Below, piece by piece: positions 16,601 to 24,300 of a stretch of 34,554 nucleotides of DNA. Position 1 is the first letter of the stretch. Every line of letters begins with the position of its first letter. The DNA comes from Thermodesulfovibrionales bacterium (GTDB lineage Bacteria > Nitrospirota > Thermodesulfovibrionia > Thermodesulfovibrionales > UBA6898). Position numbers and translations under genes: made by a program. Under the pieces are notes generated by a model that saw only the letters and a list, made by a program, of their open reading frames with translations, was not told the DNA's origin and did no database searches. The DNA lies in contig JAGVHR010000014.1 in assembly GCA_020056455.1 (NCBI GenBank), positions 1 to 34,554 on the forward strand, in the 5' to 3' direction.

Positions 16601-17320
16601 TCAATATTTCAGTATTTCGAGATAATCGGCCAGGTCTTTTTGATCATATCCTGAGGCAGAGGACCTTTGTGCTGAGAAATCCCTGGCAGCGAGTTTGGCA
16701 TCGCCCTTATATTTGGGATTGACTGTTATGGCCTGCGTCATGGCGGCTGAAGCATCTCCATATTTCCTCATGGCATTATAGCAGAGGGACAGTCCAAGAT
16801 GAGGCGAATCAAGAAGGGGAGCCCGCTTTATCGCCTCCTTATAGGCTGTAATGGCTTCTACGTACCTGCCCGAGCGGTAATATACCCTTCCCATATTGGT
16901 GAAGGCCTTCTCCGGTGTTGCATAGCGAAGGTTTGCTGTCGCTTTTCTGTAGGAAGCTATGGCTGCATCAAATTGACCGAGTTTTTCCCTTGCGAATCCG
17001 AGATTATTATGGCCTTCCGAATAGTCCGGGTCTATCTTTACCGCATTCTGAAAAAAGTCAACGGCTTTTTGATGTTCATCAAAATAGAGCAGGTAGATTA
17101 TGCCGATAGCGTTCAGCACCTCCTTGTTGCCGGGGTTGAGTTCGTAAGCTCTCTGGAACTCGACAAACGCCTGCTGGATCTTGTTTTCACTGAGATATCC
17201 CACACCGATTTTATAGTGGGCATTTGCCTTTTGATCTGACGACTCGGTCTGGATAGTGGAGCAGGAAGAAAAAAACATAAGAAAGAACAAAGCTGCGTAT
17301 ATAGTTGATAAATGTTTCAC
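16601..17320 (-). CDS. TPR lipoprotein, PilW/PilF-like pilotin
   Basis: About 239 residues from a GTG start. A lipoprotein signal (KHLSTIYAALFFLMFFSSC, Cys20) is followed by about five TPR repeats, e.g. AHYKIGVGYLSENKIQQAFV, EVLNAIGIIYL, EGHNNLGFAREKLGQFDAA, AFTNMGRVYYRSGRYVEA and SPHLGLSLCYNAMRKYGDA. This matches PilW/PilF lipoproteins that carry the pilus secretin to the outer membrane. An open frame extends to an ATG at 17380, but GGAGGA at 17328-17333 is seven bases before the GTG at 17320, which then starts exactly at the signal peptide. The gene is far from pilMNOPQ, beside the gsp operon, so service to either secretin is possible. Confidence 0.82.
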   Translation of the reverse strand: MKHLSTIYAALFFLMFFSSCSTIQTESSDQKANAHYKIGVGYLSENKIQQAFVEFQRAYELNPGNKEVLNAIGIIYLLYFDEHQKAVDFFQNAVKIDPDYSEGHNNLGFAREKLGQFDAAIASYRKATANLRYATPEKAFTNMGRVYYRSGRYVEAITAYKEAIKRAPLLDSPHLGLSLCYNAMRKYGDASAAMTQAITVNPKYKGDAKLAARDFSAQRSSASGYDQKDLADYLEILKY

Positions 17321-17418
17321 TTCTGATTCCTCCATATATTGTACGAACAGCATGTACCCTATCAGACAGAGCGCCGGCAAGTAAAGCGTACTTAAACATG
17401 ACCATCATCAGCCGGTTG

Positions 17419-17955
17419 TTACTTCTGCCCTGTGTAGTAGGCGGCCAGTTGCACTGCGTCCCAGGGTTTGCAGTCCTGCCTGGTGAAGCCCAACGCTGCA
17501 GCATTACGATAAACAGTCCCTGTATCCTTGCCCTCTATTTCGAGAAAGAGTGGTATAAAATCGTAAGGGGCATGATACTGGTCCAGTTCAAAATGCGCAT
17601 CCTGAAGTTCAAAGCTCGTTCTGTGTTTTTTCATCTCCAGCCAGGGAATGAATCCGAGACCTTCGAGTATTGTCTGCATTATGATGAAATCCGCTGTTTC
17701 TGTTTCGTATTCGTTTCTTTCCTTGGCAGCAGCATTGTCGACATGCACCTTGAGCGTAAGGACGGTCCTGAGACCTTCCTTTCTTAGTCTCAGTGTTTTC
17801 CTGTTTTCCCTCAGGCCATTATCCGGGAAGTCGTAATATATAGCGTGAATTTCTCCGTCGAAAACCTTATAGGCCCCAAGGCCGATGAGTTTCTTTTCGA
17901 TGATATCCCTGTCTATTTCAAGGATCTTTATTTCAATTTCCGTCATGGCTGTCAT
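17419..17955 (-). CDS. CYTH-domain protein (class IV adenylate cyclase / triphosphatase-like)
   Basis: About 178 residues. The CYTH signature ExExK appears as EIEIKI at the start, followed by charged strands typical of the triphosphate tunnel fold: KTLRLRKEG, TVLTLKVHV, NEYETETADF, KKHRTSFEL, FELDQY and PLFLEIEG. Enzymes of this fold are CyaB-type adenylate cyclases, thiamine triphosphatases or inorganic triphosphatases. Among single-domain bacterial proteins the activity cannot be told from sequence. The frame reaches an ATG at 18000, but the conserved domain starts near the ATGs at 17955 and 17946, so I place the start there; neither has a clear Shine-Dalgarno. It is upstream of the TPR gene on the same strand and divergent from HU. 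Confidence 0.82.
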   Translation of the reverse strand: MTAMTEIEIKILEIDRDIIEKKLIGLGAYKVFDGEIHAIYYDFPDNGLRENRKTLRLRKEGLRTVLTLKVHVDNAAAKERNEYETETADFIIMQTILEGLGFIPWLEMKKHRTSFELQDAHFELDQYHAPYDFIPLFLEIEGKDTGTVYRNAAALGFTRQDCKPWDAVQLAAYYTGQK

Positions 17956-18123
17956 AATTTCATTGAGGAACAAGGCAACATCGCTGTTTATTATAATCAT
18001 AATTCCGGCAAAATATCCGTCACGTGAGGCGCCTGGTATGCATTGCCTGTATCTCGATTTCAGCGTTGACGTCAGGGGCGGCTCAAAGCCTTTATTTATA
18101 GGGCTGGGCGTGATTTATAGAGC

Positions 18124-18152
18124 TTGACAAAAAAATATGTTCTTGATACAGT
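18124..18152 (+). promoter_or_regulatory. Promoter of the HU gene
   Basis: TTGACA (18124-18129) and TACAGT (18147-18152, 4/6 match) are separated by 17 bases, with an A-tract just after the -35 box. The start of transcription would be near 18159, giving a leader of about 45 bases that ends in a strong Shine-Dalgarno (AAAGGGGGG). The region 18001-18123, between this and the divergent CYTH gene, shows nothing else convincing. Confidence 0.7.
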
Positions 18153-18203
18153 TAGCGCAGTCATATTTTATGAAAATAATTCAGAAGAAAGGGGGGTAGA
18201 TTA

Positions 18204-18479
18204 ATGACAAAAGCAGAGCTTATTGAAAAGATTGCTGTAGGCGCGGGGCTTAGCAAGGCGGATGCCGCAAGGTCCCTTGATACGACTCTGGACTCGATCA
18301 AGGGAGCTTTAAAGAAAGGACAGAAGGTGACACTCGTCGGCTTCGGGACTTTTGGGGTTTCCAAGAGAAAAGCAAGATTGGGCCGCAATCCGAGGACCGG
18401 CCAGGAAATAAAAATTCCTGCAGCCAAGACTCCCAAATTTACTGCCGGCAAGGCTTTAAAGGACGCTTTAAAAAAATAA
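18204..18479 (+). CDS. hup: HU-family DNA-binding protein
   Basis: 91 residues, the standard HU length. It has [11 protein letters not shown], the turn [29 protein letters not shown] (split here across the GFG core and the DNA-intercalating RNPRTG arm) and the final [11 protein letters not shown]. It binds and bends DNA as a dimer and compacts the nucleoid. A good promoter and Shine-Dalgarno precede it and a stable hairpin follows, so it is probably a highly expressed single-gene unit. HU alpha/beta or IHF subtypes cannot be separated with certainty, but RNPRTG favours HU. Confidence 0.97.
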   Translation: MTKAELIEKIAVGAGLSKADAARSLDTTLDSIKGALKKGQKVTLVGFGTFGVSKRKARLGRNPRTGQEIKIPAAKTPKFTAGKALKDALKK

Positions 18480-18494
18480 GTCCATGCCTGAAGA

Positions 18495-18536
18495 GCAAAA
18501 GAAAGGGGACAAAGCAATTTGTCTCTTTTCTTTTGC
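18495..18536 (+). terminator. Long hairpin after HU, probable terminator
   Basis: A 19-base arm (18495-18513) pairs with 18518-18536 along its whole length, allowing two G-U pairs, with a GCAA loop at 18514-18517. The 3' arm is itself a T/C-rich run, but no separate T-tract follows. It starts 15 bases after the HU stop. It is nearly symmetric, so it might work for either strand, although no gene approaches from the right. Confidence 0.7.
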
Positions 18537-18592
18537 TTACTGCAAATTGAGGATACTATGACGGTGTTGAAACAGGAAAGACCCGGCAAATC

Positions 18593-19459
18593 ATGAAATG
18601 TAATTGCATTCTTGCCGGCGTGGACCTCGGTCCTGATACGGAAATGATCGTTTCCTACGCAGCTTGTTTTTCTACAGGCGTGAAGGCGCCGGTCAGGCTT
18701 CTCTATGTGATCGATTTTCTTCTTACTCCTCCGGCATACCTTATGCCCTATATTGAGGAAGAGGAGAGGCGCGATGAGGCTGAACTGAAGCGCTGGCATG
18801 AGGTCCTTCAACGGAGAGGCGTATCATCAGTCTCCGGCATAATGATGGGGAGGCTCCATGAAGCGTTTCTGACAGCCCTCAGAGAGTACTCGCCGGGACT
18901 GCTGATCATTGGCCATAAGTCTCATGTCTTAAGGCCCAGCAGTTCTGAGAGGCTTATCAAGTCCCTTGCGATGCCCATGCTCGTGGTAAGGGGCGGGAAA
19001 GCAGAGCAGTCGACTGATTCTGTTATAGTGAAGAAAATACTCTGTGCGGTCGATTTTTCGGAAAGCTCAGTTAAGGCCCTTGATGAGGCGTTGGGATATG
19101 CCGATGCGTTTTCCGCAGAGCTCCAGGTGGCGCATGTAGTGCCGTCACATTATCTCAGGGACAGATGGACCCAATGGGAGCATGCAGGAGAGGGAGACAG
19201 GGATCAATTCAACAGGGACGTCCAGGCTGATGCGGAAACAGCGCTGGCCGGCATAGTCGAAAAATCCGGTGTTCAGTCTTCCGGAGAACTGCTCCATGGA
19301 GATCCTGCTGAAATGATATGCTCTTATGCACGGCAGGGAGACTATGATCTTATTATCATGGGGGCTCGCGGGCTTTCCTATCTCGAGGGTATGCTTATCG
19401 GCAGCACAACGGAGTCTGTTCTTAGATCCTCTCCCTGTCCGGTCCTTATCATTCATTGA
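18593..19459 (+). CDS. Tandem universal stress protein (two UspA domains)
   Basis: 288 residues made of two Usp domains (about 1-135 and 144-288). The second begins VKKILCAVDFSESS and ends with the ATP-binding pattern GARG-x9-GST (GARGLSYLEGMLIGSTTE), then SSPCPVLII. The first domain has the same fold signals (ILAGVDLGPDT, LLIIGHKSH, MPMLVVRGG), but its glycine motif is degenerate, so it may not bind ATP. Two-domain Usp proteins act in stress survival and sometimes regulate an adjacent transporter. Its TGA overlaps the ATG of the antiporter gene (TGATG), which suggests the two work together. Confidence 0.92.
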   Translation: MKCNCILAGVDLGPDTEMIVSYAACFSTGVKAPVRLLYVIDFLLTPPAYLMPYIEEEERRDEAELKRWHEVLQRRGVSSVSGIMMGRLHEAFLTALREYSPGLLIIGHKSHVLRPSSSERLIKSLAMPMLVVRGGKAEQSTDSVIVKKILCAVDFSESSVKALDEALGYADAFSAELQVAHVVPSHYLRDRWTQWEHAGEGDRDQFNRDVQADAETALAGIVEKSGVQSSGELLHGDPAEMICSYARQGDYDLIIMGARGLSYLEGMLIGSTTESVLRSSPCPVLIIH

Positions 19460-20478
19460 TGGCTATTTCGGTTCTCCTCCTTCTGTCAGGTCTTGCCGTG
19501 ATTCTCCTTGCCGCAGAATTTTTTACAAACGGCATTGAAGCGTTCGGCAGGCACTTCTCTTTTTCCCAGGCGGTTGTCGGCAGTATTTTTGCCGCAGTTG
19601 GGACTGCCCTGCCTGAGACGATCCTTCCTATAGTGGCGATATTCATGTATGGAGGCGCATCTGCAAAGGAAATCGGGGTCGGTGCAATACTTGGCGCTCC
19701 TTTTATGCTTTCGACTCTTGCTTTTTTTGTCATCGGTCTGACCGTGACAATCGCGAGTCTCATGAAAAAGAGGCGTTTCGAGTTGAAAGTGGAATCTCAT
19801 TCCATAAAGCGGGACCTTGTTTTTTTTCTTGTCATGTATTCCTCTGCCATAGCTCTACCGATCATCGGAGGAAAGGCGCTCCTGGTGCCTGTCTCCATTT
19901 GCCTGATTGCAGGGTATGTGTTTTACGCCTATTTGACATTCAGGGGGGAGAGCGCTGAAATGGAGCACTCTGAGGGTATGTATGCATGGAGATTTATATG
20001 CAGGCTAATGCCTTCCCGATCTGGTATGATGCCTCCCCTCCCTGTGATTCTTTTTCAGATAGCAGTTTCTCTGACATTGATGATAAAAGGCGCGCATACC
20101 TTTGTACACAGCCTTGGGGTGATTTCGGCCAGGTTTGGGATGGACCCTCTTATCTTTGCGCTTCTGCTTGCGCCTGTGGCAACTGAGCTGCCTGAAAAGT
20201 TCAACAGTGTAACCTGGACCTGGAAGGGACGGGACACCCTTGCGCTTGGGAATGTCACCGGTGCGATGGTCTTTCAGTCCACCTTCCCTGTATCAGTCGG
20301 GCTTATCTATACGGATTGGAATATTACTGGAATGGCGCTTTTTTCAGCTGTTATCGCTGTAGTGTCGGCCCTGACCGTGATCGCTTCGATTGCAGTAAAA
20401 AAGAGCATTTCACCGTTGGCAATGCTCTCGGGCGGGGTCCTTTATCTCGTTTATGCGATAGTCCTTCTGGTGAGGTAA
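19459..20478 (+). CDS. CaCA-family sodium/calcium antiporter-like membrane protein
   Basis: 339 residues with about ten membrane segments. The two inverted alpha-repeats of the Ca2+/cation antiporter family are visible: GTALPETILPIVAIFMYG with KEIGVGAILGAPFM in the first half, and VATELPEKFNSVTW with ALGNVTGAMVFQS in the second, each with the acidic residue expected at the ion site. Such proteins exchange Ca2+ (or other cations) for Na+ or H+ at the inner membrane. The ATG overlaps the usp stop, with no Shine-Dalgarno of its own, so translation is probably coupled; a TTG three bases earlier is the only other option. The ion specificity is not determined. Confidence 0.88.
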   Translation: MAISVLLLLSGLAVILLAAEFFTNGIEAFGRHFSFSQAVVGSIFAAVGTALPETILPIVAIFMYGGASAKEIGVGAILGAPFMLSTLAFFVIGLTVTIASLMKKRRFELKVESHSIKRDLVFFLVMYSSAIALPIIGGKALLVPVSICLIAGYVFYAYLTFRGESAEMEHSEGMYAWRFICRLMPSRSGMMPPLPVILFQIAVSLTLMIKGAHTFVHSLGVISARFGMDPLIFALLLAPVATELPEKFNSVTWTWKGRDTLALGNVTGAMVFQSTFPVSVGLIYTDWNITGMALFSAVIAVVSALTVIASIAVKKSISPLAMLSGGVLYLVYAIVLLVR

Positions 20479-20543
20479 GGTGCGGTTCCTTATTTCCTGT
20501 GCAGGTCGGTTTGTTTTTCGTGATATCTCTCCTGCCCTGAGCA

Positions 20544-20583
20544 GATAAGGAGGAGCCACCTTTTTATCAAGGCTGTTTTGTTT
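20544..20583 (+). terminator. Probable terminator after the antiporter gene
   Basis: GATAAGGAGG (20544-20553) pairs with CCTTTTTATC (20559-20568) over ten positions, including two G-U pairs, around an AGCCA loop; a T-rich stretch (TGTTTTGTTTTAT) follows. The GGAGG inside the stem mimics a Shine-Dalgarno but has no start codon at a useful distance. Confidence 0.55.
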
Positions 20584-20599
20584 TATTTCACCTTCCTTC

Positions 20600-20608
20600 T
20601 GTGATACT
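20600..20608 (+). promoter_or_regulatory. Candidate extended -10 promoter of bioF
   Basis: TGT followed by GATACT (20600-20608) is an extended -10 element. The only -35-like sequence (TTGTTT, 20578-20583) is 19 bases away, too far to be convincing. Transcription would start within a few bases of the bioF ATG at 20617, which has no Shine-Dalgarno. Confidence 0.4.
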
Positions 20609-20616
20609 ATCAGTTG

Positions 20617-21798
20617 ATGTTTGACAGGGAAATTGCCGGTCTCAGCAGGGCAGGACTGCTCAGAGGTGTGCTTTCAAGGGCTTCTGCCCAGGGACCTGTG
20701 ATATTCATCGGCAGGAAAAAGTATATCAACTTTGCATCAAACGACTACCTTGGACTGTCCTCTCATTCTGACCTCGCGTGCGTTGCTTCGCAGGCGCTTG
20801 AAAGATACGGTTCAGGAGCTGGGGCATCAAGGCTTCTTGCCGGGGGCACGCTACTGCACGATAAACTCGAAGAGCTCATCGTAGCATGGAAGGAAACCGA
20901 CAGAGCTATTATATTTAATTCCGGATATGCGGCGAATACCGGTGTTATCCCTTCAATTGCAGGCGAGTCCGACGTTATCTTCAGCGATGAATTGAACCAT
21001 GCCAGCATTATCGACGGCTGCAGCCTTAGCAGGGCAAGGACTGTTGTCTACCGTCACAAGGACATTTCCCATCTGAAAAGGCTGCTGAGGACGGAAAACG
21101 GCCGCAGGAAGATCATTATCACCGACACTGTCTTTAGCATGGACGGCGACATAGCTCCGATAAAGGAACTACATGAGCTATGCAGGACCCGCAATGTTTC
21201 AAGAACCACTCGCCCTTCAGTGCTTCTTTACCTTGACGATGCCCATGGCACAGGTGTCCTGGGTCAGGGAAGGGGGGCCCTTGCCCATTTCGGCCTGCAA
21301 CCTGAGCGCTGGATAATCCAGATGGGCACTTTTTCCAAGGCTATGGGGTCCTTTGGCGCTTTTGCAGCAGGAAACAGGGATATTATTCAGTGGATATCAA
21401 ACACGTCGAGGAGCTTTCTTTTTTCGACTGCGCTGCCTCCGTGTGTAATTGCCTCGGCTATTGCCGCAGTCCGTATAATCAGCAAAGATCTGCTGCTGAT
21501 TCAGAGGCTTTGGACAAACCGGGATGCGCTCATGCAGTCTCTTGGAAAAATGGGTTATGAAGAGACTGGGAGCGAAACCCCCATCATTCCCCTCAGGGCT
21601 GCGTCAGTACAGGAAGCGCTCGGCATGTCTCAGTTTTTATTTGAGCAAGGCATTTATGCGCCTGCGATACGGCCGCCTACAGTCAAAGAACCAAGAATCC
21701 GCGTTGTTGTCAGCGCAGCCCATGAAGAGCGGCATCTGAACAGACTTGTTGCGGCGCTTGGAAAATGGAGAAGCAGGAAGCTAAACCGCGGGGATTGA
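20617..21798 (+). CDS. bioF: 8-amino-7-oxononanoate synthase (BioF-like)
   Basis: 393 residues of the alpha-oxoamine synthase family (fold-type I PLP enzymes). It has FASNDYLGLSSH near the start, GSGAGASRLLAGGT, DELNHASIIDG, TDTVFSMDGDIAP, the cofactor-contacting LDDAHGTGVLG (Asp208, His210) and the Schiff-base lysine in GTFSKAMGSFG (Lys241). BioF condenses pimeloyl-thioester with alanine in biotin synthesis. Close relatives are glycine C-acetyltransferase and serine palmitoyltransferase; length and SNDYLGL favour BioF, but no other bio gene is nearby to confirm it. The ATG at 20617 is preferred over the adjoining TTG at 20614. Its 3' end overlaps the convergent regulator gene by 18 bases. 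Confidence 0.85.
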   Translation: MFDREIAGLSRAGLLRGVLSRASAQGPVIFIGRKKYINFASNDYLGLSSHSDLACVASQALERYGSGAGASRLLAGGTLLHDKLEELIVAWKETDRAIIFNSGYAANTGVIPSIAGESDVIFSDELNHASIIDGCSLSRARTVVYRHKDISHLKRLLRTENGRRKIIITDTVFSMDGDIAPIKELHELCRTRNVSRTTRPSVLLYLDDAHGTGVLGQGRGALAHFGLQPERWIIQMGTFSKAMGSFGAFAAGNRDIIQWISNTSRSFLFSTALPPCVIASAIAAVRIISKDLLLIQRLWTNRDALMQSLGKMGYEETGSETPIIPLRAASVQEALGMSQFLFEQGIYAPAIRPPTVKEPRIRVVVSAAHEERHLNRLVAALGKWRSRKLNRGD

Positions 21799-22413
21799 AA
21801 ATACGCACACGGGGTTTCCCTGTGCCATGCACTGCTCCAGTGTAACATTGCGGCGCAGGAGATCACTGTAAAGCCGGACTTCCTGAACACAGGCATCACT
21901 GAATTCTGTCGCCACTTTGCTTATAGGGCAGTTGAAGGTTTTGAGGATATATCTGTCGCCTTCTTTGCCGAGTTCTGCAAGAAAGCCCTCTTTATCAAGA
22001 AGATTCTTCAGGCCATGAAGGGTCCCATCAATGCCGCTGAATTCTGACAGGGCGTCTTTCCTCTGTTGCAAAAGCTTCTCCCCTCGCCAATTGAAGATCT
22101 GGCTGATCTTTGACGGGCCTTCATATTTTCTGATTTCCTTCAGTACGTCAAGGGAAAACCTGTCATATGCTTTTGGAAACATGTTGTCAGCCGTCTCAGT
22201 AAGGGCATATACAAATCCCGGTCTTCCTACTCCGCGTTTTTTTGCCGTATAACTGACGAGGCCTTTTTTTTCGAGTGAAAGAAGGTGCTGTCTGATTCCC
22301 ATAGGTGTGATACTGACTTTTTTGCTCAGCTCCTCAATGGTCATTCCCTTATTTTTCTTCAGAAGGGTAATGATATTCTGTCGCGTAGGGTTTTCGTCAA
22401 TCGCTGAGATCAT
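21781..22413 (-). CDS. Winged-helix regulator with four C-terminal cysteines (SufR/DeoR-like)
   Basis: About 210 residues. The N-terminal winged helix-turn-helix reads TRQNIITLLKKNKGMTIEEL, then SITPMGIRQHLLSLEKKGLV and a wing with RGVGRPGFVYALT. The C-terminal region has four cysteines in the pattern CX12CX19CX7C (FNCPI, SDACVQ, EQCMA, PVCVF). Proteins of this plan, such as SufR, hold an iron-sulfur cluster and repress Fe-S genes. The Cys spacing here is not identical to SufR, so the ligand and target are unknown. The frame extends to an ATG at 22485, but the domain begins near ATG 22413 and a dyad sequence covers the ATG at 22428, so I use 22413. It is divergent from the beta-helix protein gene, a possible target. 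Confidence 0.75.
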   Translation of the reverse strand: MISAIDENPTRQNIITLLKKNKGMTIEELSKKVSITPMGIRQHLLSLEKKGLVSYTAKKRGVGRPGFVYALTETADNMFPKAYDRFSLDVLKEIRKYEGPSKISQIFNWRGEKLLQQRKDALSEFSGIDGTLHGLKNLLDKEGFLAELGKEGDRYILKTFNCPISKVATEFSDACVQEVRLYSDLLRRNVTLEQCMAQGNPVCVFSIPAV

Positions 22414-22419
22414 TCGAAA

Positions 22420-22441
22420 AAATAGCATAAAAATACTATTT
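22420..22441. promoter_or_regulatory. 22-bp dyad at the regulator start (candidate operator)
   Basis: AAATAG (22420-22425) and CTATTT (22436-22441) form a perfect inverted repeat, extended by an AT/AT pair inside, 16 of 22 positions symmetric. It lies seven bases upstream of the regulator ATG at 22413, where an autoregulated winged-helix repressor would be expected to bind. AT-rich composition lowers its significance. Confidence 0.45.
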
Positions 22442-22475
22442 CTGTAAATAAATATTTTAAAAGTCTGTTGCACGA

Positions 22476-22490
22476 ACATTTTCAAAATGT
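22476..22490. promoter_or_regulatory. 15-bp palindrome in the divergent region (candidate operator)
   Basis: ACATTTT-C-AAAATGT is a perfect seven-base inverted repeat with a one-base centre. It lies between the regulator and the beta-helix protein gene. A regulator dimer could bind here to control one or both genes. No strong promoter boxes are evident next to it. The rest of 22491-22627 holds an isolated strong Shine-Dalgarno (AAAGGAGGT, 22537-22545). Confidence 0.5.
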
Positions 22491-22627
22491 AACAATAAGG
22501 TAGATTATGACCGCAGCATAAAACTCAGAAGTGAACAAAGGAGGTTCGAAAATTAGAAAAAAGACTGCAAAGTGTTGCCTGAGGTTCCGGCTGCATATCA
22601 GGATCGTCATTGAACGTAAGGTCTGAC

Positions 22628-24286
22628 ATGAACCGTACGATTCCAATAATCATTTTTTGCCTGCTGTTTACCGTATCCGCATCAGCCGGAGAACCTGCGC
22701 CTGCATGGCCTGCTCCAGTGGATGTCAGGGCTTACGGCGCAGTGGGTAACGGTGTTGCAGATGACACTGCGGCAATTCAGGCCGCAATTGACGCCACTAC
22801 GGGGACAGTCCTGTTTCCAAAGGGAACATACAGGACAACGGGGACGATTACCATTTCCACAAGCGGCGTTGTTCTATCCGGGGCCGGTTCCCGCTCTATA
22901 ATCAAGCATGTTGTTGATGGTGATGCTGTTGTGTTTTCTCCATCTGATCCGGCTGACCCGAATATTTTTATCAGCGGAAACGGTATTATTGATCTCACCA
23001 TAACTTCCGACGTTGCCAGAAACGGATCAGCGCTCAAGCTGGTGAAGGTTGATGGTTTTACTGCCCGCAACTTCCATGCGTCTTATCATAAGCACGGCCT
23101 GTATTTTAAAGGAGGAAGGGCCAGCCGTTTTACAGATTTCAGGTTGGGCTATTCAGGCAGTACGGGGCCGGAGGCTGATGCGTCCATGCTAAAGATTGAG
23201 GCTCAGGAGAAGGCCGGTGGTGGTTATACGCAGCCGTGGACTACTATTTTTAGTGATTTTGTGATCGGTGGGAATTTTACGGCGGGCGCAGCCATTGAAA
23301 TTAATGCCGCAGATGGTTTCCTTTTTTCCAATGCATATATTGGAGGCTCATACGAAAGTCTTGTGAAGATAAAAAATACTGCCAAAGGGGTTAATACTGT
23401 TGCGTTGTTTTTCGATAATATCTATTTTGACGGGATAGCTGCTGCAAACGGCACTATACACGGGATGAGTCTGGAAGAAGACGGCCTCGCTTTAACCACG
23501 ATCGGCAGGATATTGATCAGTAACAGCTTTTTCGGTAATTTCGGGAAAACCAATTCAAAAGGGATACGGATATTGGAGTCCGAAGTCACTGAGATTACAA
23601 TTACAGGCACACACTTCGCCAATATTAAAGATAATGCCATCGAAATCAGGAGCGCCGAGGCAAGAGTAAATCTTGCAGGCTGCATCTTCAGAGATGTTGC
23701 CACCGCTTCATCAGGCGGGTCAGGCGTGTCGGTGTCAGCAGCTGCAAGTATAAATATCAGCGCGAGCACCTTTGCAAGCATTGATTTTATGAACAACTCT
23801 GCTATTTTTTTCCAGGGCGCTATTGGGCAGGCTTCAGTATCAGGATGTACTTTTTCGAACAATACGAATGACATCTCCAATAGCGCGACATTTACAGGGG
23901 AATATAAACAAACAGGGAATACTACGGACAACGCAACAAAGATTCCGGACAGGACCGGTGCAACCTCAACAATCCAAACAGTTGCCGGCACAGATACAGG
24001 AGATGTCTCAGCAAGCGCCATTACCCTCTTGCCCACCTCTGATTATGTGCAGGTGACCTGCCACGATACGGATGGCGGCTGTGTCTTGGCTCTCAGCGAA
24101 ACAGGCATGGCAGCCGGCAGGGTCGTCGAGATTGAGTGCATGACCGCAAATATCACGACGATCCGGGACGCGGCAGGGGTGCAGGAGCTTGCCGGGCAGA
24201 AGGCCTTCAGGTGCGGCGCGCTTGATTTGATTTCGCTCAGGTATAACGGGTCACGCTGGGTGGAGCGCTGGAGAAAACAGAACTGA
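22628..24286 (+). CDS. Secreted right-handed beta-helix protein (pectate_lyase_3-like)
   Basis: 552 residues. A Sec signal peptide (about 1-20, ending SASA) leads to VDVRAYGAVGNGVADDTAAI, the hallmark start of the pectate-lyase-3 / GH28-like superfamily. Many short beta-helix coils follow, with repeated Asn/Ser/Gly turns (e.g. ISNSFFGNFG, ITGTHFANIKDNAIEI, LAGCIFRDVA, VSGCTFSNNT). The last 95 or so residues form a separate beta-rich domain with four cysteines and end RYNGSRWVERWRK, a type also seen on phage tail-spike and fibre proteins. It probably binds or cleaves a polysaccharide outside the cytoplasm; catalytic residues cannot be assigned. The ATG at 22628 is preceded by AAGG, and a TTG at 22610 would spoil the signal peptide. 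It is convergent with the glycan cluster and is a possible type II secretion substrate. Confidence 0.78.
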   Translation: MNRTIPIIIFCLLFTVSASAGEPAPAWPAPVDVRAYGAVGNGVADDTAAIQAAIDATTGTVLFPKGTYRTTGTITISTSGVVLSGAGSRSIIKHVVDGDAVVFSPSDPADPNIFISGNGIIDLTITSDVARNGSALKLVKVDGFTARNFHASYHKHGLYFKGGRASRFTDFRLGYSGSTGPEADASMLKIEAQEKAGGGYTQPWTTIFSDFVIGGNFTAGAAIEINAADGFLFSNAYIGGSYESLVKIKNTAKGVNTVALFFDNIYFDGIAAANGTIHGMSLEEDGLALTTIGRILISNSFFGNFGKTNSKGIRILESEVTEITITGTHFANIKDNAIEIRSAEARVNLAGCIFRDVATASSGGSGVSVSAAASINISASTFASIDFMNNSAIFFQGAIGQASVSGCTFSNNTNDISNSATFTGEYKQTGNTTDNATKIPDRTGATSTIQTVAGTDTGDVSASAITLLPTSDYVQVTCHDTDGGCVLALSETGMAAGRVVEIECMTANITTIRDAAGVQELAGQKAFRCGALDLISLRYNGSRWVERWRKQN

Positions 24287-24300
24287 ACGATATAAGGAGT

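Noticed and set aside
18161-18811. 216-codon minus-strand frame opposite HU
   Set aside because: It is longer than HU but runs through the HU coding region, its terminator hairpin and the start of usp, and shows no recognisable domain; HU on the plus strand is certain.
20546-20553. AAGGAGG as a ribosome-binding site before bioF
   Set aside because: It is part of a ten-base-pair hairpin and lies more than 60 bases before the bioF start, with no closer start codon leading to a useful frame.
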